In this document: positions 25,519 to 34,138 of the stretch, in pieces
How the letters are laid out: every line of letters starts with the position of its first letter
How positions within the stretch are numbered: position 1 is the first letter of the stretch
NCBI GenBank assembly: GCA_963749145.1
Contig: CAVVLN010000001.1
Location: forward strand, 930,001 to 994,000
DNA: 64,000 nucleotides
Source of the DNA: JASHPR01 sp963749145
GTDB lineage: Bacteria; Actinomycetota; Actinomycetes; Streptosporangiales; Streptosporangiaceae
Direction: 5' to 3'
Program-made: the position numbers and the translations under genes
The notes under the pieces: generated by a model
The model's database searches: none
What the model saw: only the letters and a program-made list of their open reading frames with translations
Told to the model about the DNA's origin: nothing

Positions 25519-27309
25519 TCAGACTCGCTTCCGGTCGAAGTGGGGTCGCTGCCCGGTGCCGAACCGGCGCAGCGCGCCGTCCGGGCCGGACGCGTTGGGC
25601 CGGTTGAAGATCCAGTTCTGCCAGGCGGTCAGCCGGCCGAAGATCTTCGTTTCCATGGTCTCCGGGCCGGCGAACCGGTAGTTGGCCTCGAGCCCGGTGA
25701 GCGCGTCGGGGCTGAAGCTGGCCCGTTCCTCGACCGCGATCCGGACCTCGTCGTCCCAGTCGATGTCGTCGGGCACGAACGTGACCAGGCCTAGCCGCTC
25801 GGCCTCCGCCGCCTCCAGCGGCTCGCCGGCCGCCCCCCGCGCGCCGGCCAGCCCCGCGTCGTCGCCGTAGAAGCGGGTCTGCAGCCGGGTCAGCCCGTTG
25901 CCCATCGGCAGCGGGCCCAGGTTCATCCCGGCCAGGGTGACCGTCGCGGGCCGGGCCGGGTCGCCCTCCTCGAACACCCCGGACAGCATGTACGAGCGGT
26001 CGGCGGCCAGGGCCAGCTCGAGCAGGGACCCGGCGAAGCAGCTGCCCGGCTCGATCAGCGCGATCAGGCTCCGGCTGGTCACGTCCAGCCGCTTGAGGGT
26101 GCGCTTGAGATAGTGCACGATCTCGTTGGCCAGCCAGTCGGCGGAGTTCTCCAGCAGCAGCCGGTCGTAAGCGAGCACCCGCCCGGAATCGCCGGCGGTC
26201 TTGAAGACCCAGGTGCCGAGCTCAAGTTCGTTGGTGCGCAGGTCCAGGATCAGGTCGTCGAGCTCGCGGGTCACCGCGAGCGTCCAGAATTCCGCGCCCG
26301 CCTCGGCCAGTTCGGCCGGGCCGGATGGCGGGTCCTGCTCGGGGCCCGCGATGGTGATCGTCGCGGTGCCGGCGGCCCGGTCCAGGTCGGCGGTCGCGTA
26401 CCGGTAGCCGATGTGGTCGTCGCCGCGCTGCTTGGCCAGCGGGGTGAGCGCGATCCCGCGCGCGCCGGCCGGGCGGCCGGAGGCGGACCCGAGCCCGGCA
26501 GCCCGCTCGGCGACGGCCTGGTCCCAGCCGGGCCGCGGGACCGCCTCGTCGACCAGCCGCCATCGCACCGCCCGGGCCCCGCCGACCCCCTCGGCCCTGG
26601 TCGAGAAGTAGTCGGCCAGGTCGCGGCGGACGTGCCGCTTGTCGACCACCCGGGTCAGCCCGCCGGTGCCCGGCAGCACCCCGAGCAGCGGCAGTTCCGG
26701 CAGTGAGACCACCGACGAGCGGTCGTCGACCAGCATGATGTGGTCGCAGGCCAGCGCCAGCTCGTAGCCGCCGCCGGAGGCGGTGCCGTTCAGCGCGGCC
26801 AGGTAGGCCTGACCGGAGTTCGCCGACGCATCCTCGATCGCGCCGCGCGTCTCGTTGGTGAACTTGCAGAAGTTCACCTTCCACGCGTGCGGCGCCGCCG
26901 CCAGCATGCGGATGTTCGCGCCCGCGGAGAAGATCTTGTCCTTGGCACTGGTCAGCACGACCGTGCGCACCTGCGGGTACTCGAACCGCAGCCGCTGCAC
27001 CGCGTCGTACAGTTCGATGTCCACGCCCAGGTCGTAGGAGTTCATCTTCAGCTCGTAGCCGTCCCGCAGCCCGCCATGCTCGTCGACGTCCATCGCCAGC
27101 GTCGCGACCGGCCCGTCGACGGTGAGCCTCCAGTGCCGGTAGCAGGCCGGCTCCGTCCGGAACTCGACCCGCCGGACGGCGGGCGGCGTCGGCTCACCGT
27201 CCCGCCCGGTGGCGGACCCCCCGGGCCCGCCATCGGACCCGGCGGGCGGCGTCCCAGACTCAGCACCCGCCCCGGCGGCCGCGCGCGCGGGGAACTCTTC
27301 GATCACCAT
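25519..27309 (-). CDS. boxC: Benzoyl-CoA-dihydrodiol lyase / 2,3-epoxybenzoyl-CoA dihydrolase BoxC
   Basis: Opens and hydrolyses the epoxide made by BoxB, yielding 3,4-dehydroadipyl-CoA semialdehyde plus formate. About 596 residues: a Gly/Pro/Ala-rich N-terminus, then the BoxC body with two crotonase-like folds (VRTVVLTSAKDKIFSAGANIRML with ALNGTASGGGYELALACD; later LIALIEPGSCFAGSLLELALAADR), ending with NWIFNRPNASGPDGALRRFGTGQ, a family hallmark. ATG at 27307-27309 is preferred: the earlier ATG at 27318 abuts the -10 box and lies before the predicted transcription start. Formate released here could feed the formate dehydrogenase at 38-43 kb (inference). Confidence 0.95.
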   Translation of the reverse strand: MVIEEFPARAAAGAGAESGTPPAGSDGGPGGSATGRDGEPTPPAVRRVEFRTEPACYRHWRLTVDGPVATLAMDVDEHGGLRDGYELKMNSYDLGVDIELYDAVQRLRFEYPQVRTVVLTSAKDKIFSAGANIRMLAAAPHAWKVNFCKFTNETRGAIEDASANSGQAYLAALNGTASGGGYELALACDHIMLVDDRSSVVSLPELPLLGVLPGTGGLTRVVDKRHVRRDLADYFSTRAEGVGGARAVRWRLVDEAVPRPGWDQAVAERAAGLGSASGRPAGARGIALTPLAKQRGDDHIGYRYATADLDRAAGTATITIAGPEQDPPSGPAELAEAGAEFWTLAVTRELDDLILDLRTNELELGTWVFKTAGDSGRVLAYDRLLLENSADWLANEIVHYLKRTLKRLDVTSRSLIALIEPGSCFAGSLLELALAADRSYMLSGVFEEGDPARPATVTLAGMNLGPLPMGNGLTRLQTRFYGDDAGLAGARGAAGEPLEAAEAERLGLVTFVPDDIDWDDEVRIAVEERASFSPDALTGLEANYRFAGPETMETKIFGRLTAWQNWIFNRPNASGPDGALRRFGTGQRPHFDRKRV

Positions 27310-27318
27310 CCCTCCCAT

Positions 27319-27346
27319 GTTCTACATATGAATCGCGTCTCGTCAA
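27319..27346 (-). promoter_or_regulatory. boxC promoter in the boxC/paaX divergent gap
   Basis: Minus strand TTGACG (27341-27346), 16-base spacer, TAGAAC (27319-27324). Start of transcription falls at about 27312, three bases before the chosen ATG, so the mRNA is essentially leaderless. The 61-base gap also holds CATAAT (27357-27362) in front of paaX on the plus strand and the small palindrome CATATG; a repressor bound here would cover both promoters. Confidence 0.55.
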
Positions 27347-27370
27347 GTAGCAGTAGCATAATGGGACGTC

Positions 27371-28237
27371 ATGCTGAGCCACCGACCACCCGCCGACCCG
27401 GCCCCGCCCACGCTTTCGCGCCGGCACGCCGCCGGCGCGCCGAGCGCGCGCGGGCTGCTGTTCACCGTGCTCGGCGAGTTCGTGCTGCCCGGCGGCGGCA
27501 CCGCGTGGACGTCGGCGGTGATCACCACCTTCGCCCGGCTCGGCGTGGCCGAAAAGGCGGCCCGGCAGGCGCTGATGCGCACCGCGGCCGGCGGGTGGCT
27601 GCGCGCCGAGAAGTCTGGCCGCCGAACCCGCTGGCACCTGACCAGCGCCGGCCGCCGGCTGCTGACCGACGGCGCCGAGCGCATCTACTCGTTCACGGCC
27701 AGCACTGAGAACTGGGACGGACGCTGGCTGCTCGTCGCGGTGCGAGGACCGGACGGTGACCGCAGCGCCCGGCACGCCGTGCGCACCAGGCTGGCCTGGG
27801 CCGGTTTCGGCTCGCTGGGCCCCGGCCTGTGGATCAGCCCGCACCCGCGGCGGGAGGCGGAAGCCGCGCAGGTGCTCCGCGAGGCCGGACTGGACGGCGA
27901 CGCTCACCTGTTCATCGCCACCCGGTCCGGGCTGGCCGGCGCGGCCGGCATGGTCCGCGCGGCCTGGGACCTGGCCGCGATCGAGGCGGAATACGAGCGG
28001 TTCATCGCCGCTTTCGGCGGCCCCGAGCCCGGCGACCTGCTGGCAGCGCAGGTCGACCTGGTGCACGCCTGGCGCCGGTTCCCGGCCATCGACCCGGCGC
28101 TACCCCGCGAGCTGCTGCCGGCCCGCTGGAGCGGCCTGCAGGCGGCCCGGCTGTTCGCCGGCCTGCACCGGAGCTGGGCGGACGGCGCGCAACAAGAGTG
28201 GCAGCGGCTCAACCGGGCCGGCCCGGCCGCCCGGTAA
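27371..28237 (+). CDS. paaX: PaaX family transcriptional repressor
   Basis: 288 residues. N-terminal winged helix (SARGLLFTVLGEFVLPGGGTAWTSAVITTFARLGVAEKAARQALMR in PaaX style), then LTSAGRRLLTDGAERIYSF, the mid-domain GSLGPGLWISPHPRREAEA, and the C-terminal PaaX domain (DLVHAWRRFPAIDPALPRELLPARWSG...). PaaX proteins repress aryl-CoA catabolic operons and are released by the CoA thioester. Divergent from boxC, which makes that operon the probable target, with benzoyl-CoA or a box intermediate as inducer (inference). The -10-like box 9 bases before the ATG suggests a leaderless mRNA. Confidence 0.92.
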   Translation: MLSHRPPADPAPPTLSRRHAAGAPSARGLLFTVLGEFVLPGGGTAWTSAVITTFARLGVAEKAARQALMRTAAGGWLRAEKSGRRTRWHLTSAGRRLLTDGAERIYSFTASTENWDGRWLLVAVRGPDGDRSARHAVRTRLAWAGFGSLGPGLWISPHPRREAEAAQVLREAGLDGDAHLFIATRSGLAGAAGMVRAAWDLAAIEAEYERFIAAFGGPEPGDLLAAQVDLVHAWRRFPAIDPALPRELLPARWSGLQAARLFAGLHRSWADGAQQEWQRLNRAGPAAR

Positions 28238-28501
28238 CGCCGTCTTTCCCGGTGTCGTGTCTCCGCGGCTCTCTTCCAGGATCCTGGAACGGTCGGCCTC
28301 GCCGACCACCTGATCGGCTGGCTGCTCGGCCTCGGCGCTGCGGCCCTGCTCGGCTCGGGCCTGCTCTGGCTGGCCCGCCCGCGACCCCTCCGCTGAGCGC
28401 AAATGCGTGCAGAAATAGTCGCGCGGGTACTTTCGCACGCGTTGGCCGGAGGGGCGGGTGGTGTGCCCCCGTAGGGCGGGCGTGCGAGAGGAGAATGGCG
28501 G
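28238..28501. other. Non-coding stretch after paaX with a perfect 16-base palindrome
   Basis: 264 bases without a supported gene. TTCCAGGATCCTGGAA at 28274-28289 is a perfect palindrome 37 bases after the paaX stop. A plus-strand frame ending at 28396 would encode a single hydrophobic helix (HLIGWLLGLGAAALLGSG...) but has no ATG or GTG start, so it is not called. On the minus strand a hairpin (GCGTGC ... GCACGC, 28404-28441) lies downstream of the tRNA-Sec gene and may help end that transcript. Confidence 0.5.
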
Positions 28502-28594
28502 CGGAGGCGGACGGGAATCGAACCCGCCGACGACGCCGCGCGCCGTCCACCGGTTTTGAAGACCGGGGGGGCCACCAGGCACCCAGACGCCTCC
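28502..28594 (-). tRNA. selC: tRNA-Sec (UCA anticodon)
   Basis: Reads UGA as selenocysteine with SelB. 93 bases, longer than normal tRNAs. The 5' GGAGGCG pairs with 3' CGCCTCC. The anticodon stem CCGG pairs around a loop containing CTTCAAA with anticodon TCA. There is a long variable arm (GACGGCGCGCGGCGTCGTC region), and a T arm with GGTTCGATTCC closed by GCGGG/CCCGT-type pairing. CCA is not encoded directly after the discriminator G. It lies 6.3 kb from selB on the same strand. Confidence 0.93.
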
Positions 28595-28698
28595 ACGCAG
28601 GACCGACCCTATCGAGGGGGCCCGCCGCCGACCGTCCGGGCGGGGCGGGTCGGCCGTCCGGGTGGAGCGCGCCAGGCCGGGCCTGGTCGGCCGCCAGG

Positions 28699-29187
28699 TC
28701 AGGCGATCAGCCGGGCCCCGGGTCCTGGCACCGGGGTGACCTCGCGGGCCGAGCCCACTGGGTGATCCTCGGCGCAGCGTAGTTCCAGCCGGACCGGAGC
28801 CCCGCAGTCGCGGTGCCGCAGTTCCACCACCGGCCCGTCCGGGCTGGACGCGTAGGTGTTGCCCCACTCCAGCAGGGCCACGATCACCGGGAACAGCGCC
28901 AGGCCCTTCTCGGTCAGCCGGTACTCGCTGCGCGAGCGCTGGCCGGGCTCGCGGTACGGCACCTTGCGCAGCAGGCCCTGCGTCACCAGGCGGGCCAGCC
29001 GGTCACTGAGGATCTGCCGCGGCACCGCGATCCGGCGCCGGATGTCGTCGAAGCGGCGGACGCCGTTGAACGCCTCCCTGAGCACCAGGAAGGTCCACTT
29101 CTCCCCCACGATGGCCAGCGCGGCGCCGATCGTGCAGTTCTCGGTGTCGTAGTCCAGAACCCAGGGACGGCTGAAAGGGCGGCTCAT
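28699..29187 (-). CDS. HxlR family transcriptional regulator
   Basis: 162 residues. Typical HxlR/DUF24 core: NCTIGAALAIVGEKWTFLVLRE with the conserved early Cys, FDDIRRRIAVPRQILSDRLARLV (recognition helix), and YRLTEKGLALFPVIVALLEWGN, plus a Cys-containing C-terminal tail (HRDCGAP...LRCAEDH). ATG at 29185-29187; TAGCAT at 29194-29199 fits a -10 that starts transcription at the ATG. A perfect inverted repeat covers this promoter, indicating autoregulation and control of the divergent GNAT-thioesterase pair. Confidence 0.92.
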   Translation of the reverse strand: MSRPFSRPWVLDYDTENCTIGAALAIVGEKWTFLVLREAFNGVRRFDDIRRRIAVPRQILSDRLARLVTQGLLRKVPYREPGQRSRSEYRLTEKGLALFPVIVALLEWGNTYASSPDGPVVELRHRDCGAPVRLELRCAEDHPVGSAREVTPVPGPGARLIA

Positions 29188-29195
29188 CGTCACAT

Positions 29196-29220
29196 GCTAA
29201 GTCTGGTTGACAGACTTAGC
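29196..29220. promoter_or_regulatory. Perfect inverted repeat, probable HxlR operator
   Basis: GCTAAGTCT, 7-base spacer, AGACTTAGC: nine-base arms with no mismatch, in the 54-base gap between the hxlR-type gene and the GNAT gene. The centre contains TTGACA on the plus strand and the left arm overlaps TAGCAT on the minus strand, so binding here would block promoters in both directions. Confidence 0.75.
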
Positions 29221-29241
29221 AATGAGAGGCAAGCTGGGTCT

Positions 29242-29796
29242 ATGACCCGGACTCAGTTGGATTCCTCCACCGTCCAGATCCGGCCCGCGGCCGCCGCGGA
29301 CTGCGAGGCGATCAGGTCGTTCGTGACCGGGCTGTCGGCGCGCGCCCGGTTCCTCAGGTTCTTCACCCCCGCGTCGCCGCCCACCTCGGCCGTGCTGCGG
29401 GCGATGTGCGGCGCGGGCCGCGCCACCGACGTGCTCATCGCGACCGTCGGCGGCGCCGTGATCGGCCACGCGATGGCCGCTGACGGCACCGGCCCGGACG
29501 GCGGCCGGACCACCGACGTCGGTCTGGTCGTGGCCGACCGCTGGCAGCACCGGGGCCTCGGGTCGGAGCTGCTACGCCGGCTGATCGACCGCGCCGCGGA
29601 ACGCGGCGTGAGCGTGCTCATGCTGGACGTGCTGCCGGAGAACCGGATGATGCTCGCGATGATCTCCCGCCGGTGGGCGGATGCGGGGTACGAGTTCGGC
29701 GGCGGCTCGGTGACCGCCCGAGTGCGGCTGCCCGCGGCCCCGCCGCAGGGACAGGGACAGGGACAGGGCCGTGGCCAGGCGCTCCGGGCTGCCTGA
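29242..29796 (+). CDS. GNAT family N-acetyltransferase
   Basis: 184 residues from ATG at 29242. GNAT fold with VQIRPAAAADCEAIRSFVTGLS at the start, LVVADRWQHRGLGSELLRRLID as the acetyl-CoA pyrophosphate-binding motif A (QHRGLG), then VLMLDVLPENRMMLAMISRRWADAGYE. The C-terminus carries a short Gln-Gly repeat encoded by four copies of GGGACA. Resembles the acyltransferase domain found in protein-lysine acetyltransferases (ARFLRFF-type motif), but the substrate is unknown. Overlaps the next gene by 26 bases. Confidence 0.85.
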   Translation: MTRTQLDSSTVQIRPAAAADCEAIRSFVTGLSARARFLRFFTPASPPTSAVLRAMCGAGRATDVLIATVGGAVIGHAMAADGTGPDGGRTTDVGLVVADRWQHRGLGSELLRRLIDRAAERGVSVLMLDVLPENRMMLAMISRRWADAGYEFGGGSVTARVRLPAAPPQGQGQGQGRGQALRAA

Positions 29797-30352
29797 CGTG
29801 CGGCCGGACGGCCGGCCGGGCCAGCTCACGGGCGGGGCGGAGGCGCTCGCCAGGCCCGCGCCGGATCCGCGGCGCCAGCGCAGCTACCAGTGGCAGGACC
29901 CGGCCGTCTCCGGGGCGGCCGCGCGGACGATGGCGGGCGCCGACTTCCTCCGGGCGATCGGTGACGGCACGCTGCCGCCCCCGCCGATCGCGGTCGCGCT
30001 CGGCTTCGAGCTGATCTCGGTGGAACCGGGCCGCGTGGTCTTCGAGTTCACCCCGGCCGAGTTCCACTACAACCCGATCGGCTCGGTGCACGGCGGTGTG
30101 TGCGCCACGATGTGCGACTCGGCCTGCGGCTGCGCGGTGCACAGCCTGCTGCCGGCCGGGTCCGGCTACACCTCGCAGGACCTGACGGTCAAGTTCCTGC
30201 GCGCGGTCACCGCGTCGGCCGGGCCGCTGCGGTGCGAGGGCGCCGTCCTGCACCTCGGCTCCAGGACCGCGCTGGCGCAGGCCAGCCTGAGCGACGCCGA
30301 GGGCCGCCTGTTCGCCCACGCGACCAGCAGCTGCCTGATCTTCCGGCCATAG
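29771..30352 (+). CDS. PaaI-type hotdog-fold acyl-CoA thioesterase
   Basis: 193 residues from GTG at 29771 (AGGGACAGGG upstream); GTG at 29798 would shorten it. After a 60-residue variable N-terminus, the hotdog domain shows FTPAEFHYNPIGSVHGGVCATMCDSACGCAV (HGG motif with the catalytic Asp on the following helix) and YTSQDLTVKFLRAVT. Hydrolyses aryl- or acyl-CoA esters. Given the nearby aryl-CoA genes and PaaX, a housekeeping role in freeing CoA from dead-end thioesters is plausible but inferred. Confidence 0.88.
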   Translation: MARRSGLPDVRPDGRPGQLTGGAEALARPAPDPRRQRSYQWQDPAVSGAAARTMAGADFLRAIGDGTLPPPPIAVALGFELISVEPGRVVFEFTPAEFHYNPIGSVHGGVCATMCDSACGCAVHSLLPAGSGYTSQDLTVKFLRAVTASAGPLRCEGAVLHLGSRTALAQASLSDAEGRLFAHATSSCLIFRP

Positions 30353-30467
30353 CCCGGCGGCCGGGCGGGCGGACGGCGCAGCCGGCGGCAGGAAGCGGAC
30401 GGGGCTGTCGGCGGGGACGGGCGCCCGGCGGGGGGCGGGCGGTTCTCGGCGAGGCTGCCGCCGCCGC

Positions 30468-32328
30468 TCAGCCGGCGTACAGGGCGTCGATGACGTCGGC
30501 GTACTTGGCGTGCACCACCCGGCGCTTCAGCTTGAGGGTCGGCGTCAGCTCCTCGCTCTCCGCGGTCCACTCCACCGGCAGCAACCGCCAGCGCTTGACC
30601 TGCTGGACGCGGGCCAGGCGCTGGTTGGCCGCGGTCACGGCCTCCTCCACCGCGGCCAGGACGGCGGGCTGGTCGGCCAGCTCGGCCAGCGAGGACGCCT
30701 CGATCCCGCGCGCCCTGGCCCAGGCCGGGGCCACGTCGCCGTCCAGGGTCAGCAGCGCCACCACGTAGGGCCGCTGGTCGCCGTAACTCAGCGCCTGGCC
30801 GATCAAGGGGTGCGCGACCAGCAGGTTCTCGATCGCGGCGGGCGAGATGTTCTCCCCGCCCGAGGTGATGATGAGCTCCTTCTTGCGGTCCACGACGGAC
30901 AGGAAGCCGGCGTCGTCCAGCGAGCCGATGTCGCCGGTGTGCAGCCAGCCGTCCTCGTCGATCAGCTCGGCGGTGCGCTCGGGCAGGTTGAGATACCCGG
31001 GGGTGTTCAGCGGGCTGCGGGTCAGGATCTCGCCGTCGGCGGCGATCTTGATCTCCACGCCGGGCACGGGCCGGCCGGCGGTGCCGAGCCGGAACGCGCC
31101 GGGAGTGTTCGTGGTGAACGCGCCCGCGGTCTCGGTCATCCCGTACACGTCGAGGATCTTCATGCCGAGCCCGGCGAAGAACTCGCCCACGTCGGGCGGC
31201 AGCGGCGCCGCGCCGCTGGAGACCACCTCGGCCTGGCCCAGGCCGAGCAGGGCGCGGACCGGCTGCAGCACGCCCGCGTCGGCCCGCCGGAACTCCTCGG
31301 CCAGGTCACCGGGGGTGGTGTGACCGAACTCGCAGCTGCGCACGTACCGGCGGCCGATGTCCATCGCCGCCTCGACGGCGGCTCGCCGGGCCGGGTCCTG
31401 CTCGCCGGACATCAGCGCCTGGATGCCCGCCTGGATCTTCTCCCAGACCCGGGGCACGCCGAAGAAATACGTCGGCTGGGCCCCGCCGAGCGTAGCGAGC
31501 AGGCCGGTAGCGGCGTCGTGGCAGAAGTACACGTGCCCGGCCAGGTGCACGGGCAAGTAGATGCTGAGGACCCGCTCGGCGATGTGGGCCAGCGGCAGGT
31601 AGGAGACGCAGCGCAGGTTCGGCAGCCCATAGCCGGTGACATCGGCGGTGGCGGCCTCGTACAGCACGCTGTGGTGGGTGACCGCGACGCCCTTCGGGTT
31701 CCCGGTGGTGCCCGAGGTGTAGAGCACGGTCACCGGGTCCTCGGGCCGGATCGCCGCGATCCGGGCGGTCACCGGGCCGGGGTCGGCGGCCAGCCGCTCG
31801 CGGCCCAGGGCGGCGAAGTCTGCCCAGGTCAGGTACTGATCACCGGACGGGCAGGCGGCCGCGTCCCTGACGATGATCTTCTTCAGGCCAGGCAGCGACG
31901 CCAGCACCGGCTGCCAGCGGGCCAGCTCGGGGCTCCCCGTCGAGCACGGCGATCCTGGCGTCGCAGTCACCGGCCACGTAGCCGATCTGGTCGGCGGCCA
32001 GGGTGGCGTAGAACGTCACCGGCACGCCTCCGGCGTGCACCACCCCGAGGTCGGCCAGCACGTGCTCGGCCCGGTTCGGCAGCATCAGCGCGACCCGCTC
32101 GCCGGGCTGCAGGCCGAGGCCGACGAGCCCGGCCGCGAGCTCGAGCGCCCGCTGCCGGATCTGCGCCCAGGTGATGGTCTGCCACGGCCCGTCGTCATCG
32201 CGGTCGGAGTACGCAGGCTCGTCCCCCGCCCGCCGGGCGGTGATCGCCAGCATGCCGCACAGGGTGTCCCCGTTGTCCGAGACCGCCTGCTCCATGTCCG
32301 CCCGCTGCCGCAGGATCTCTGCCGTCAC
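30468..32328 (-). CDS. Long-chain acyl-CoA ligase (AMP-binding), with a single-base frame break
   Basis: Activates fatty acids to acyl-CoA; about 620 residues when repaired. Starts at GTG 32326-32328 behind AGGAGG (MTAEILRQRADMEQAVSDNGD). Motifs: P-loop VTVLYTSGTTGNPKGVAVTH, PTYFFGVPRVWEKIQ, GMTETAGAFT, LHTGDIGSLDDAGFLSVVDRKKELIITSGGENISP (FACS signature), and terminal VKRWRLLPVEWTAESEELTPTLKLKRR with the catalytic Lys context. The frame breaks at a CCCC/GGGG run near 31935-31939: one extra base separates ARIAVLDG from PELARWQPVL. FadD15/FAA1-like by length; intact apart from that base. Confidence 0.9.
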
Positions 32329-32710
32329 GGCCCACCTCCTCGGGCGGGGACCTTGCCCCCCGCGGAATGCCTGCTCGTATCGCATGTCACCATGCCGCCG
32401 CCCGGGCCGCAAGGCCGCCCTGCCCCAGTCGAGGCATGAGCAGTGACGACCCGCCGGTCCGGCTGACCCAGTATGCGCGCGGTGGCAAGATCCCCCGGCG
32501 AGCTCGAGAACGCGGCCGCGGCCCTGATCCCCGGGGCGTCAGTGATCGGGGCGCCAGTGATCGGGGGGCTGGTCCCGGGGGCGGCCCGGTGCTGACCATC
32601 CGAGGACGGGGCGCTGGCCGGACCCTGACCGGTGCTTGACCCTGGGGTGGCAAAACGGTCGGTAGGGTGACGCCAGGCGACAGGGCAGCAGGCACCAGGA
32701 GGGATGCCCG
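32329..32710. other. 382-base gap between divergent acyl-CoA ligase and GT87 genes
   Basis: No coding signal seen on either strand. Holds a short direct repeat (CAGTGATCGGGGCG / CAGTGATCGGGGGG near 32538-32571) and, next to the GT87 gene, AGGAGG at 32697-32702 serving its ATG. Promoters for both divergent genes must lie here but no convincing -35/-10 pair stands out. Confidence 0.4.
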
Positions 32711-34042
32711 ATGGTACTTGCCGGCCCTGGGCTCGCCCGGGCCAGCGGGACAGGACCGGCGTCCCGGCCGCGCCGCTGGGCCCTGCCTGCGGCCGCCGGG
32801 GCCTGCGCGCTCTTCCTGGCCGCCTTCGTGGCCGGCATCGCGGCGCGCCGGCCCGGCCTGACGCTCGACTGGTATGACCTCAACGTCTACAACCACGCCG
32901 GCCTGATCGCCCGGACCCTGCCGGCGCAGCTGTACACCTGGCAGCTGCACCCCGGGATCAAGTTCACCTACACGCCGTTCGCCTCGCTGGTGTTCGCGGC
33001 CGGCTCGCTGCTGCCCTGGGCCGTGCTGCGCTGGCTGATGACCGTGGCCAGCCTGGCCGCGCTGGCCGCCACCGTGTGGCTGACGCTGGGCGCGCTCGGC
33101 TGGCGCGGCCGGGCCCGCGTCACCGCGCTGCTCGCCCTGACGGCCGGCACGCTGTGGCTCGAGCCGGTGCAGCGCGCGCTGCACCTGGGCCAGATCGAGC
33201 TGGTGCTGATGGCGCTGATCGTCTGGGACCGCTGCCAGCCGGACGACCGGAAGTGGAAGGGCGCCGGCATCGGCCTGGCGGCCGGGATCAAGCTGGTGCC
33301 GCTGATCTTCATCCCGTACCTGATCCTGACGGGGAAGCTCCGGCAGGCGGCGGTCGCGACAGCGGCGCTGGCGGGTACCGTGCTGCTCGGCTTCGCGTTC
33401 CTGCCCGGGGCGTCGGCGAAATGGTGGCTGACCGGCTACTTCCTGCACGCGGGCAACGTGGGCGACGTCGGCTCGCTGCTGAACCAGTCCGTCTACGCCC
33501 TGGTCGTCCGGGCCGGGGGGAGCATACACGCGGCGACCCCGATCTATCTGGGCGTCGCAGCCGTCATCGTGGTCCTCGGCGTGTCCGCCGCCGCGCTGCT
33601 GCACCGCCGCGGGCAGCCGGTGGCGGGCTGGCTGACCTGCGCGGTGACCGGGCTGCTGGTCTCGCCGATCAGCTGGGATCACCACTGGGTCTGGGTGGTG
33701 CCCGCCCTGGTACTGCTGGCGGACGCCGCGGTGCGCGCCAGCGGCGCCCGCCGCCGGGTCTGCTGGGCCCTGGCCGCCGGGGTCGGGCTGGTGTACGGCG
33801 ACTGGCCGGCCCATGTGGCCGGCCCGGGCGCGTTCGCCCCGCAGGGACTGCTCGGGTTCTTCATCGGCCCGCATCCCGAGCTGGAGAAGTATCACCTGCG
33901 CGGCCTGGAAGTGGTCAGCTGGAACCTGTACGTGCTCGGCGGCCTGGCGTTGTTCGCGCTGGCCACGGCCGCGGCCGCGCGGGCGGGCCCGGCCCGCCGC
34001 CGTCCGGCGGCGACGCACCCCGAGCAGGCAGCCGGCTCGTAG
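32711..34042 (+). CDS. GT87/DUF2029 polyprenyl-phosphate-dependent mannosyltransferase-like membrane protein (copy 1)
   Basis: 443 residues, about ten membrane helices. Early extracytosolic loop with the conserved acidic motif TLDWYDLNVYNHAG, where the Asp is the expected catalytic base in this GT-C family, later LGQIELVLMALIVWDRCQP, GAGIGLAAGIKLVPLIFIPYLIL, LLNQSVYAL, and SPISWDHHWVWVVPALVLL. Family members (mycobacterial PimE, Rv2181) add mannose from polyprenyl-phosphate-mannose to envelope lipids; donor and acceptor here are not known. ATG has AGGAGG eight bases upstream. Followed by a close paralogue. Confidence 0.87.
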   Translation: MVLAGPGLARASGTGPASRPRRWALPAAAGACALFLAAFVAGIAARRPGLTLDWYDLNVYNHAGLIARTLPAQLYTWQLHPGIKFTYTPFASLVFAAGSLLPWAVLRWLMTVASLAALAATVWLTLGALGWRGRARVTALLALTAGTLWLEPVQRALHLGQIELVLMALIVWDRCQPDDRKWKGAGIGLAAGIKLVPLIFIPYLILTGKLRQAAVATAALAGTVLLGFAFLPGASAKWWLTGYFLHAGNVGDVGSLLNQSVYALVVRAGGSIHAATPIYLGVAAVIVVLGVSAAALLHRRGQPVAGWLTCAVTGLLVSPISWDHHWVWVVPALVLLADAAVRASGARRRVCWALAAGVGLVYGDWPAHVAGPGAFAPQGLLGFFIGPHPELEKYHLRGLEVVSWNLYVLGGLALFALATAAAARAGPARRRPAATHPEQAAGS

Positions 34043-34138
34043 CCCTATCCTGTGTGGCTGGGAGTGCGCCGCGCGCAGTTAGCGTGCCGCGCCAGGCCCG
34101 CCGCGGCGGCGGGCCGCTATCCCCGGGAAGGGACGCCG

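Noticed and set aside
28310..28396. Small membrane peptide (one hydrophobic helix) after paaX
   Set aside because: No ATG, GTG or TTG start in frame and no ribosome site; it could be a decayed fragment, so it is mentioned only as part of the non-coding stretch.
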